Assembly: GCA_004366205.1 (NCBI GenBank)
Contig: SIRW01000033.1
Coordinates: forward strand, 1 to 34,549
Reading direction: 5' to 3'
DNA: 34,549 bases
DNA from: Actinomycetota bacterium
Lineage (GTDB): Bacteria; Actinomycetota; Acidimicrobiia; Acidimicrobiales; CADCSY01
A model generated the notes under the pieces. It saw only the letters and a program-made list of their open reading frames with translations, was not told the DNA's origin and searched no databases. Positions 21,355 through 29,130 of the stretch are shown piece after piece (the first letter of the stretch is position 1; each line of letters begins with the position of its first letter). The translations under genes were made by a program, and so were the position numbers.

Positions 21355-23913
21355 ATGCCGGCCAAGGTCCCCGACAAGCCGTCCCTGGACGGGCTCGAAG
21401 CGAAGTGGTCCGAGCGGTGGGAGGCCGACGGCACCTTCCGCTTCGACCGCACCAAGGCGCGCGCCGAGATCTTCTCGATCGACACGCCCCCGCCGACGGT
21501 GTCGGGCTCGCTGCACATGGGGTCGGTGTTCGGCTACGCCCAGACCGACGCCATCGCCCGCTTCCAGCGGATGCGCGGCCGCGAGGTCTTCTACCCCATG
21601 GGCTGGGACGACAACGGCCTGCCCACCGAGCGGCGGGTGCAGAACTACTACGGCGTCCGCTGCGACCCGTCGCTGCACCACGACCCCGACTTCGAGCCGC
21701 CCGAGCAGCCGGGCCCCGAGCCGGTGCCGGTCAGCCGGCGCAACTTCATCGAGCTCTGCCACCGCCTGACCGCCGAGGACGAGAAGGCCTTCGAGCACCT
21801 GTGGCGCACCCTCGGGCTGTCGGTCGACTGGAGCCTGACCTACGCCACCATCGACGACCACTCCCAACGGGTCGCCCAGCGGGCGTTCCTGCGCAACCTC
21901 GCCCGGGGCGAGGCCTACGCAACCGACGCCCCCACCCTGTGGGACGTCGACTTCCGAACCGCCGTGGCCCAGGCCGAGCTCGAGGACCGCGAGGTGCCCG
22001 GCGCCTACCACCGGATCGCCTTCCCGCTAGCCGACGGCGGGGGCGCCGTCCACATCGAGACCACCCGGCCCGAGCTGATCCCCGCGTGCGTCGCCCTCGT
22101 CGCCCACCCCGACGACGAGCGCTACCAGCGCCTGTTCGGCACCGACGTGCTGACCCCGCTGTTCGGTGTCCGGGTCCCGGTGGTCGCCCACGAGCTCGCC
22201 GACCCCGAGAAGGGGTCGGGCATCGCCATGATCTGCACGTTCGGCGACACGACCGACGTCACGTGGTGGCGCGAGCTCGACCTGCCGGTCCGGGCCGTCG
22301 TCCAGCGCGACGGTCGCCTCCAGACCGACACGCCGGCGTGGATCGAGGGGGACGCCGCCGTCGCCGCCTGGCAGGAGCTGGCGGGCCGCACGGTGAAGCA
22401 GGCCCAGCGCCGCATCGTCGAGCTGCTGGCCGAGGCCGGCGCCCTCGAGGGCGAGCCCCGCCCGATCACCCACCCGGTCAAGTTCTTCGAGAAGGGCGAC
22501 CGGCCCCTCGAGATCGTCACGAGCCGCCAGTGGTACATCCGCAACGGCGGCCGCGAACCCCAGCTGCGCAAGGCCCTGCTGGAGCGGGGCCGGCAGCTCA
22601 GCTGGCACCCCGAGTTCATGCAGGTCCGCTACGAGCACTGGGTCGAGGGCCTCACCGGCGACTGGCTGATCAGCCGCCAGCGGTTCTTCGGCGTGCCCAT
22701 CCCCCTGTGGTACCGGGTGCGCGACGACGGCACGGTCGACCACGACGACCCCATCGTCCCCGACGAGGCCAGCCTGCCCGTCGACCCCTCCGACGACGTC
22801 CCGCCCGGCTACACCGAGGACCAGCGCGGCCAGCCCGGCGGCTTCGTCGGCGACCCCGACGTCATGGACACCTGGGCCACGTCGTCGCTCACCCCCCAGA
22901 TCGCCACCGGCTGGGAGGAGGACGCCGACCTGTTCGGCCGAACCTTCCCCATGGACCTGCGGCCCCAGGGGCCCGAGATCATCCGCACGTGGCTCTTCGC
23001 CACCGTCGTGCGCTCGCACTTCGAGCACGACCGCCTGCCCTGGGCCCACGCCACGATCAACGGGTGGGTGCTCGACCCCGACCGCAAGAAGATGTCGAAG
23101 TCGAAGGGCAACGTGGTCACACCCCTGCCCCTGCTCGAGGAGTACGGCTCCGACGGCATCCGCTACTGGGCGTGCCGCGGGGCGCCCGGCACCGACACCG
23201 CGGCGGACCCCGGGATGATGAAGATCGGGCGCCGGCTGGCCATCAAGGTCCTCAACGCGTCCAAGTTCGCCCTCAACCTGCCCGGCGAAGGCGACGGCGA
23301 GGTCACCGAGGCCATCGACCGGGCGATGCTCGCCCGCCTCGCCGAGGTCACCGACGAGGCCACAGCGGCCTTCGAGCGCTTCGACTACACCCGGGCCCTC
23401 GACCGCACCGAGGCGTTCTTCTGGTCGTTCTGCGACGACTACCTCGAGCTGGTGAAGGGCCGGGCGTACGGGTCGGCCGGCGAGGCCGCCGCCGCCTCCG
23501 CCGTCACCGCCCTGCGCACCGCCCTGTCCACGCAGCTACGCCTGTTCGCCCCGTTCCTGGCCTTCGTCACCGAGGAGGTCTGGTCGTGGTGGCAGCCGGG
23601 CTCGGTGCACCGGGCCCCCTGGCCCGACGCCGCCGAGCTGCGGGCGCTGGCCGCCGGCGGCGACCCGGCCGTGCTCGCCGTCACCGCCGAGGTGCTGGCC
23701 GAGGTCCGCAAGGCCAAGACCACCCAGAAGCGCTCGCTGCGCCACCCGGTCGAGCGGCTCGTCGTGCGCGCCACCGACGAGCGCCTGGCCGCGGTCCGGG
23801 CCGCGGAGCACGACCTGCGCGAGGCGGGCCGCGTCCTCGACCTCGAGCTGACGGCAGCCGACGGCGAGGGCGCCGTCGAGGTCACGCTCGCCCCGGAGGC
23901 AGCCGCGGGCTGA
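21355..23913 (+). CDS. valS: Valyl-tRNA synthetase
   Basis: The 852-residue class I synthetase charges tRNA-Val. It has the ValRS-type entry IDTPPPTVSGSLHMG, the MGWDDNGLPTERRVQNYYGVRCDPS block of the archaeal-like ValRS lineage, the editing-domain stretch HIETTRPELIPACVALVAHP, DWLISRQRFFGVPIP, and the KMSKS loop (RKKMSKSKGNVVTPLPLL). The C-terminal anticodon domain follows. An oddity is HMGS (residues 54-57) where the HIGH motif normally ends in His; the S57 codon is TCG at 21523-21525. The ATG lies 9 nt after a -10 hexamer and has no ribosome-binding site. Confidence 0.95.
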   Translation: MPAKVPDKPSLDGLEAKWSERWEADGTFRFDRTKARAEIFSIDTPPPTVSGSLHMGSVFGYAQTDAIARFQRMRGREVFYPMGWDDNGLPTERRVQNYYGVRCDPSLHHDPDFEPPEQPGPEPVPVSRRNFIELCHRLTAEDEKAFEHLWRTLGLSVDWSLTYATIDDHSQRVAQRAFLRNLARGEAYATDAPTLWDVDFRTAVAQAELEDREVPGAYHRIAFPLADGGGAVHIETTRPELIPACVALVAHPDDERYQRLFGTDVLTPLFGVRVPVVAHELADPEKGSGIAMICTFGDTTDVTWWRELDLPVRAVVQRDGRLQTDTPAWIEGDAAVAAWQELAGRTVKQAQRRIVELLAEAGALEGEPRPITHPVKFFEKGDRPLEIVTSRQWYIRNGGREPQLRKALLERGRQLSWHPEFMQVRYEHWVEGLTGDWLISRQRFFGVPIPLWYRVRDDGTVDHDDPIVPDEASLPVDPSDDVPPGYTEDQRGQPGGFVGDPDVMDTWATSSLTPQIATGWEEDADLFGRTFPMDLRPQGPEIIRTWLFATVVRSHFEHDRLPWAHATINGWVLDPDRKKMSKSKGNVVTPLPLLEEYGSDGIRYWACRGAPGTDTAADPGMMKIGRRLAIKVLNASKFALNLPGEGDGEVTEAIDRAMLARLAEVTDEATAAFERFDYTRALDRTEAFFWSFCDDYLELVKGRAYGSAGEAAAASAVTALRTALSTQLRLFAPFLAFVTEEVWSWWQPGSVHRAPWPDAAELRALAAGGDPAVLAVTAEVLAEVRKAKTTQKRSLRHPVERLVVRATDERLAAVRAAEHDLREAGRVLDLELTAADGEGAVEVTLAPEAAAG

Positions 23914-23914
23914 C

Positions 23915-23944
23915 CCGGCCTCGGGCGCCCGGGCGGGGAGCCGG
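23915..23944. terminator. GC hairpin between convergent valS and mscS-type gene
   Basis: CCGGC (23915-23919) can pair with GCCGG (23940-23944), with further self-complementary GGGCGCCC inside. It sits in the 42-bp gap between two convergent stops. There is no T-tract and the fold is only modest. Confidence 0.3.
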
Positions 23945-23955
23945 CGACGCCGCGC

Positions 23956-25056
23956 TCAGGGTTCGTCGCGGGCGTCGGCCCAGCTGGGCCGGGTCCGCTC
24001 GTCCCCCGCGGCGGCGCCCGACCCGTCGCCCCCGCCCGCGTCGTCGTGCCCGGCCTCCTGGCGGATCCAGACCGTGCGCTGCGGGAACGGGATCTCGATG
24101 CCCTCCCGGTCGAAGGCCGCCTTCAGGCGGCGCCGCACCTCGCGCATCAGCTTCCACTGCACGGCCGGGCGCACCTTGATGACCAGCCGGATGGCGATGC
24201 CGTCGGCGTCGAAGCGCTCGACCCCCCACACCTCGGGCTCGGCCACGATCTCCTGGCCCCACATCTCGTCGCGCCAGACCTCGTCGGCGACCTCCTTCAC
24301 GACCCGGATGGCGTGGTCGAGGTCGGTGTCGTAGGCCACGTCGACGTCGATGAGGGCCCGGGACCACTCCTGGGACATGTTGCCGATGCGATGGATCTCG
24401 CCGTTGGGGATGTGCCAGACGACGCCGTTGACGTCACGGAGCCGGGTCGTCCGCAGGCTGATGCCCTCGACCACGCCGCTGGCCTCGCCGGCGTCGATGA
24501 TGTCGCCGACGCCGAACTGGTCCTCGATCAGCATGAACAGGCCGGTCAGGAAGTCCCGGACCAGGGTCTGGGCGCCGAAGCCGAGGGCGATGCCCAGGAT
24601 CCCCGCCCCGGCGATCAGCGGGCCCAGGTTGATGCCCAGCTCACCCAGGATCGTGAGGGCGGCGATGGACCACACGACGACCGTGACGACGCTGCGCAGG
24701 ATGGCGCCGATGGTCTCGGCCCGCTGAGCGGCCCGGATCGACGGCGTGGGGCTGGTGGCGAGCAGCACGCTGGGGGCCTTCTCGCGCAGCTTCCTCATGC
24801 GGGGGCCCGTGGGGGTCTGCATGCTCGCCACGAAGCGGCGGATGCCGCGCCGCCCGAGCCGGTTGACGACCAGCGCGAGCAGCAGGATGAAGGCGATCCG
24901 CAGCGGCCGGTCGACGAGGAAGTCGGTGGCACGCGCCGCGAGCTCGTTGTCGAAGGTGCGCAGCACCCACAGGCAGGCGAGCCCGCCACCCTCCCCGCAG
25001 ACGTCGATCTCGCGTTCGGTGAGCTCCTGGGCGACCAGGGCGAGGTCGGCACGCAT
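23956..25056 (-). CDS. MscS family mechanosensitive ion channel
   Basis: The 366-residue protein belongs to the small-conductance mechanosensitive channel family, which releases solutes on osmotic downshock. After an N-terminal segment with two cysteines and a first helix (PLRIAFILLLALVVNRLGRR), the pore region shows LGPLIAGAGILGIALGFGAQTLVRDFLTGLFMLIEDQF. The beta domain follows with VGDIIDAGEASGVVEGISLRTTRLRDVNGVVWHIPNGEI. The C-terminal alpha/beta domain ends in EIPFPQRTVWIR and a Gly/Asp-rich tail. An ATG at 25056 stands 9 nt after a TAAGGT -10 on this strand. Confidence 0.92.
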   Translation of the reverse strand: MRADLALVAQELTEREIDVCGEGGGLACLWVLRTFDNELAARATDFLVDRPLRIAFILLLALVVNRLGRRGIRRFVASMQTPTGPRMRKLREKAPSVLLATSPTPSIRAAQRAETIGAILRSVVTVVVWSIAALTILGELGINLGPLIAGAGILGIALGFGAQTLVRDFLTGLFMLIEDQFGVGDIIDAGEASGVVEGISLRTTRLRDVNGVVWHIPNGEIHRIGNMSQEWSRALIDVDVAYDTDLDHAIRVVKEVADEVWRDEMWGQEIVAEPEVWGVERFDADGIAIRLVIKVRPAVQWKLMREVRRRLKAAFDREGIEIPFPQRTVWIRQEAGHDDAGGGDGSGAAAGDERTRPSWADARDEP

Positions 25057-25065
25057 CGCCGGCCC

Positions 25066-25071
25066 ACCTTA
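25066..25071 (-). promoter_or_regulatory. -10 hexamer TAAGGT for the mscS-type gene
   Basis: On the minus strand TAAGGT ends 9 nt before the ATG at 25056. No Shine-Dalgarno sequence is visible in between, which suggests a leaderless or nearly leaderless transcript. Confidence 0.6.
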
Positions 25072-25163
25072 CCGACCGGGCGCTGACCACCGACCGGGCC
25101 GGCCCGGTTCGTCGCTCACGCCCGCGGCCGTGTTGAATTGGCGGCCGTGTGGAGCGGCCGACG

Positions 25164-26162
25164 ATGACCGTGCCCGAGTGGCTCCAGGCCGTGGTGCTCG
25201 GCGTCGTGCAGGGCGTCACCGAGTTCGTGCCGGTGTCGAGCTCGGGCCACCTCGTGCTGGTGCCGTACTGGTTCGGCTGGGAGAAGCCGAGCCTGGCCTT
25301 CGACGTGGCGCTGCACGCGGGCACCGCCGTCGCGATCCTCGCCTACTTCCGCGCCGAGCTGTGGGGGATGGCCCGAGGCGTGCTCACGGGCAACCGGGCG
25401 CCCGACGGGGCGGCGTACCGCCGGCTGGCCCTGCTGCTCGCCCTGGCCAGCGTGCCGGTCGCGGTCCTCGGCCTCGTGCTGCACTCCACCGTCGAGCAGG
25501 CCTTCGAGACGCCGCCCGTCGCCGCCGCGCTGCTGGTGGTGACCGCGGCCATCCTCGTCGGGGGCGAGCGCTGGCGGCTGCGCCGCGTGCGGCTGGCCAC
25601 CGGCTCGCTCGCCCCCACCACGGCCGCCTCCGGTTCGCCCGGCGCGCCCCGTACCCCGGCCACCACACCCGGCGGCCGAGCCGGGGCCGCGGGCCGGCCG
25701 GGCCACGACCAGGAGGGGCTGCACGCCGAGCGCGCCGCGGGGGTGGACCACGCCGACCCCGCGGGCGTCACCTTGCCGGACATGACCTGGCGCCACGCCC
25801 TGGCGGTCGGCTTCGCCCAGGTGCTCGCCCTGTTCCCGGGCATCTCGCGGTCGGGGTCCACGATCACGGGCGGCCTGCTCGCCGGCATGACCCGCCCCGC
25901 CGCCACCCGCTTCGCCTTCCTGCTCGCCCTGCCTGCCCTGGTGGGGGCGTTCCTCGTCAGCCTCCCGGACCTCGCCGAGCCCGGCATGTTCTCGGGCCCC
26001 GAGATCCTGCTCGGCGTCACCGTCTCGTTCGCGAGCGGCTACCTGGCGATCGCCCTCCTGATCCGGCTGGTCGCCCGCGCCGGCCTGCACGTGTTCTCGG
26101 GCTACCTCGTGGTGGCGGGGGCCGGCACGTTGCTCATGTACGCGGTCGTGGGACCGCGCTGA
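25164..26162 (+). CDS. uppP: Undecaprenyl-diphosphate phosphatase
   Basis: The protein (332 residues from this start) recycles the lipid carrier undecaprenyl diphosphate for peptidoglycan synthesis. Family motifs are GVVQGVTEFVPVSSSGHLVL near the N-terminus and the catalytic PGISRSGSTITGGLLAGM in the second half, with multiple membrane helices. Between them is an unusually long hydrophilic, Pro/Gly/Ala-rich insert of about 65 residues (after RRVRLATGSLAP, up to DPAGVTLPDM). ATG at 25164 is preferred because GGAG lies about 9 nt upstream and the N-terminus matches the family; a GTG at 25149 is an alternative. It is followed 21 nt later by the SURF1 gene. Confidence 0.92.
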   Translation: MTVPEWLQAVVLGVVQGVTEFVPVSSSGHLVLVPYWFGWEKPSLAFDVALHAGTAVAILAYFRAELWGMARGVLTGNRAPDGAAYRRLALLLALASVPVAVLGLVLHSTVEQAFETPPVAAALLVVTAAILVGGERWRLRRVRLATGSLAPTTAASGSPGAPRTPATTPGGRAGAAGRPGHDQEGLHAERAAGVDHADPAGVTLPDMTWRHALAVGFAQVLALFPGISRSGSTITGGLLAGMTRPAATRFAFLLALPALVGAFLVSLPDLAEPGMFSGPEILLGVTVSFASGYLAIALLIRLVARAGLHVFSGYLVVAGAGTLLMYAVVGPR

Positions 26163-26167
26163 GCCGG

Positions 26168-26173
26168 TAGCGT
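26168..26173 (+). promoter_or_regulatory. -10 hexamer TAGCGT for the SURF1 gene
   Basis: TAGCGT ends 10 nt before the ATG at 26184, immediately downstream of the uppP stop. No ribosome-binding site is visible, so the SURF1 gene may have its own short or leaderless transcript. Confidence 0.55.
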
Positions 26174-26183
26174 CGGGCAGGCC

Positions 26184-26999
26184 ATGTACCGCTTCGTCCT
26201 GCGGCCCCGCTGGATCGCCGGCCACGTGCTGGTCGGCCTGCTCGTGGTGCTGATGGTCAACCTGGGCTTGTGGCAGCTGCGGCGCCACGACGAGCGGGCG
26301 GCGGTGAACGCCGCCGTCGCCGAGCGCAGCACGGGTCGCCCGGCGGCGCTGCCGGCGGACCCGACCGGCCTCGAGTGGCAGCTGGTCGAGGTGCGGGGCA
26401 CCTACGTCACCGGCGAGGAGGTGCTGGTCCGCAACCGGTCGTTGGGGGGCCAGCCCGGCAGCATGGTGCTCACCCCTCTCGCCCTCGACGACGGCCGGAC
26501 GGTCGCCGTCGCGCGGGGGTGGGTCCCGCTGCGTCCCGCCGAGGGCCACGACGGCGCGCTGGTGGCGCCGCCACCGGGCGAGGTCGTGGTGCGGGGCGTG
26601 TTGCGCCCCACCGAGCGGCGCGAGGGCTTCGGCCCGGCCGACCCGCCCGAGGGCCGGCTCGCCGAGCTGAACCGGGTCGACCTCGACCGCCTCGACCAGC
26701 AGCTCGACGCCCGCCTGTACCCGGCCTGGGTGCAGCTGCTCGAGCAGGAACCGGCTCAGACCGGTGGCCTGCCGGCCGCCTTCCCGCTGCCCGCGCCCGA
26801 CAGCGGGCCCCACCTGGGGTACGCCGGGCAGTGGTTCATCTTCGCCGTGCTGGCGGTGGTCGGCTGGGGTGTGCTGATCCGCCAGTCCGCCCGGGGCCGG
26901 GCCGTCGCCGGGTCCGGCGTCAGCCCGCCAGGGCCAGCCAGCCCCGAGGAGCGAGGGTCGCCAGGTCGCTCGCCAAGAGACCCGACTCCGACAGGGTGA
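26184..26999 (+). CDS. SURF1 family cytochrome oxidase assembly protein
   Basis: The 271-residue protein matches the SURF1/Shy1 family, which helps insert heme A and assemble aa3-type cytochrome c oxidase in the membrane. It has the two-helix topology: an N-terminal helix (WIAGHVLVGLLVVLMVNLGLWQLRR) with the family WQLRR signature, then a large extracytoplasmic domain. That domain carries VRGTYVTGEEVLVRNRSLGGQPGSMVLTPL and VARGWVPL. A C-terminal helix follows (HLGYAGQWFIFAVLAVVGWGVLI). The last roughly 40 residues are low-complexity Pro/Ser/Gly. Its last 80 nt overlap the 3' end of the convergent beta-propeller gene. Confidence 0.88.
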   Translation: MYRFVLRPRWIAGHVLVGLLVVLMVNLGLWQLRRHDERAAVNAAVAERSTGRPAALPADPTGLEWQLVEVRGTYVTGEEVLVRNRSLGGQPGSMVLTPLALDDGRTVAVARGWVPLRPAEGHDGALVAPPPGEVVVRGVLRPTERREGFGPADPPEGRLAELNRVDLDRLDQQLDARLYPAWVQLLEQEPAQTGGLPAAFPLPAPDSGPHLGYAGQWFIFAVLAVVGWGVLIRQSARGRAVAGSGVSPPGPASPEERGSPGRSPRDPTPTG

Positions 27000-28980
27000 A
27001 CACCCGGTCCCCCACGACGAGGGACCGGCGGATGCCGGCTTCGCTGAACGCCTGGGCGGCAGCCTCGACCTCGGGGGTCCACTCGACGTCCCACGACCGC
27101 TCGTAGCTCCCGCCCGGGTGGGTGACGGTGCCCACCTCGACGATGCCCGCGGCCGGGTCGACCCGGAACCCCACCGCCCCGACGAACCCGGCCTCGACCC
27201 GGGCGCGCTCGTCCCAGATGTGCCGGTGCAGGGGGAGCACGGTGAGGCCGGTCGGCGCCCAGTACAGGAACGCCCGGTGGTCGTACTCGGCCTCCGAGCC
27301 CGCCTGCTCGATCGTGTGCTGGTGGACGCGGGTCGGGGCGGCGAGGTCGCGCACGTCGAAGACCGAGAGCTGGGTGCCGAGGCGCATGCCCTCCTCGGTG
27401 GCGTCCTGGCCGACGCCCAGCAGGTAGCCGTCGCCGAGAGGGTGGAGGTAGGCCGAGTAGCCCATGATCTTCAGCTCGCCCAGCACCCGCGGGTCGGCGG
27501 GGTCGGCGAGGTCGAGCGTGTACAGCGGGTCGGTCTCCCGGAACGTCACCACGAACCCGACGTCGCCCATGAAGCGCACCGAGTAGATGCGCTCGTCGCG
27601 CCCGAGCCCGCCCACCTGGCCGACCTGGTGGAGGGCGCCGTCGCGCTCGGCGAGCACCGTGACGAAGCTCTCGGAGCCGCCCCCCCACGGTGACCCCTCG
27701 GTCGTGGCCACCCGCAGGTGCCCCTCGTGCTCCGACAGGGCCCACTGGTTGAGCACGTGGCCCCGCACCGTTCCCGAGCCACGGTACGCCGCGGTGTCGG
27801 GGGCGGTGATGTCGAAGCGGTGGATCTCGGTGCTGTAGTGCTCCTCGACCGGTGCGAGGGCGGCGGCGCCGCCCTCGGCGATGCGCCGCTCGACCTCGGG
27901 GCTCATCCACCGGTTGGTGGCCACGTAGAGCCCCGCCGCCGAGGCGTAGACCACCTCGGCGTCGGCCAGCACGGCGGTCGAGCCGGTGAGGGTCATGGGC
28001 CCGTCCACGTCGACCGTCAGCACCGTGACCGTGCCGAGGCCCGCGGGCTCGGCCGGGTGGTGCACGTCCTCGCAGGCGACGGCCGGGCCCTCGGCGACGA
28101 CCACATCGCCGTCGGTGACGGTGAGCGCCGGCAGCCAGTCCGCTGCGGTGGTGGCGGCGACGGCCGCCCGGTTCTGCTCGCGCGCCTCGTCCTCGGAGGT
28201 GCCCCGACCGTCGGGGACGACGGCCGGTCCGAGCGCCGCCGGGTGGCTGCGCACCACGACCCGGGCGGCGCCGTCGACGAGGCGAGCCGTGACGTAGTCG
28301 CCGTCGACGGCGATGCTGCCCGTGACCGCGAGCGCGTCGAGGTCGACCTCGGTGAGCGTCGTGCGCGTCGTGCCGCCGTAGGGTCCCGGGGGGCCCGCCA
28401 GCGGCTCGACCACGTCGTCGCTGATCGGCGCGTCCCCGTCGACGACGGTGCCGCCCTCGAAGCCCGGCTCGGCGCGCACGCCCACCGGGCCGCCGCCGTC
28501 CACGCCGGTGGAGAGCACGATGGCGCGGTCGCCGGCCAGGAACAGCTCGTGGCGCCACCCGGCGGGGAGGGCGACGGACCCGACCGCCACGGGGCCCTCG
28601 GTGCCGGGGTCGATCACGTGCAGGCGACCCTTGGCGACGGCGACGATCCGCCGCCCGTCGGTCTTCACAACGTCGGGCTCGTCGACGCCGGCCTCCTGCA
28701 CGTTGGTGCCGGAGTAGTCGACGCCGGCCTGGGGGGTGGGCGCCGCCGGTGCCGCGCCCGGCGCCGGCGCACCAGCCGCGGCGTCGCCCGCGCCCAGCGC
28801 CTCCGTCATCGCCCGGGCGCCCCCGACGGCGAACCCGGCGAGGCCGGGCCCCTCGAAGCCCCAGGGTCCGACCCGGGGAAGGGCCGCCTCCTGCGCGAAC
28901 CCGACGAGCTCGTCACAGGCCTCGAACGAGACGAGCCGGGCGGCGGTCAGGTCCATGGGCCCGATGCCCGCGGGCGCCAC
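26920..28980 (-). CDS. Beta-propeller domain protein, lipoprotein signal lost by frameshift
   Basis: The 686-residue ORF matches the secreted beta-propeller family (PF09826 type). Landmarks are DYSGTNVQEAGVDEPDVVKTDGRRIVAVAKGRLHVID, GSVALPAGWRHELFLAGDRAIVLST and EADPLYTLDLADPADPRVLGELKIMGYSAYLHPLG-like blade repeats. From GTG 28980 it has no signal peptide, although it begins like a mature chain (LTAARLVSFEACDELVGFAQEAAL). A perfect lipoprotein signal peptide with a good ribosome-binding site lies directly upstream in the +1 frame (28913-29062), so one indel near 28996-28999 probably separates them. The gene lies 68 nt after the histidine kinase stop on the same strand. Its function is unknown; a sensory or envelope role is possible. 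Confidence 0.8.
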   Translation of the reverse strand: MAPAGIGPMDLTAARLVSFEACDELVGFAQEAALPRVGPWGFEGPGLAGFAVGGARAMTEALGAGDAAAGAPAPGAAPAAPTPQAGVDYSGTNVQEAGVDEPDVVKTDGRRIVAVAKGRLHVIDPGTEGPVAVGSVALPAGWRHELFLAGDRAIVLSTGVDGGGPVGVRAEPGFEGGTVVDGDAPISDDVVEPLAGPPGPYGGTTRTTLTEVDLDALAVTGSIAVDGDYVTARLVDGAARVVVRSHPAALGPAVVPDGRGTSEDEAREQNRAAVAATTAADWLPALTVTDGDVVVAEGPAVACEDVHHPAEPAGLGTVTVLTVDVDGPMTLTGSTAVLADAEVVYASAAGLYVATNRWMSPEVERRIAEGGAAALAPVEEHYSTEIHRFDITAPDTAAYRGSGTVRGHVLNQWALSEHEGHLRVATTEGSPWGGGSESFVTVLAERDGALHQVGQVGGLGRDERIYSVRFMGDVGFVVTFRETDPLYTLDLADPADPRVLGELKIMGYSAYLHPLGDGYLLGVGQDATEEGMRLGTQLSVFDVRDLAAPTRVHQHTIEQAGSEAEYDHRAFLYWAPTGLTVLPLHRHIWDERARVEAGFVGAVGFRVDPAAGIVEVGTVTHPGGSYERSWDVEWTPEVEAAAQAFSEAGIRRSLVVGDRVFTLSESGLLASDLATLAPRGWLALAG

Positions 28981-29062
28981 CGACCGCCGGCGGGTCCCCG
29001 CCGCGGGCGCACCCCACGGACAGGAGCCCCAGCACAGCGGCGATCAGCGTGATCCTTCGCAT
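28913..29062 (-). other. Out-of-frame lipoprotein signal peptide of the beta-propeller gene
   Basis: ATG at 29062 follows a GGGGAGG site and encodes MRRITLIAAVLGLLSVGC with a lipobox cysteine at residue 18, then runs out of frame to a stop at 28913. Removing one base from the C4 run at 28996-28999 (G4 on the coding strand) would give C-A-R-G-G-T-R-R-R-S-V-A-P-A-G and continue directly into the propeller ORF. It is therefore best read as the true 5' end of that gene, broken by a frameshift in this assembly or strain. Confidence 0.75.
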
Positions 29063-29130
29063 CCCGGCCTCCCCGGTCGGTGTCGATCCGCGGGGTTGGA
29101 CGTCGCCCCTGCGCCGCTGGTTCCCGCCGG

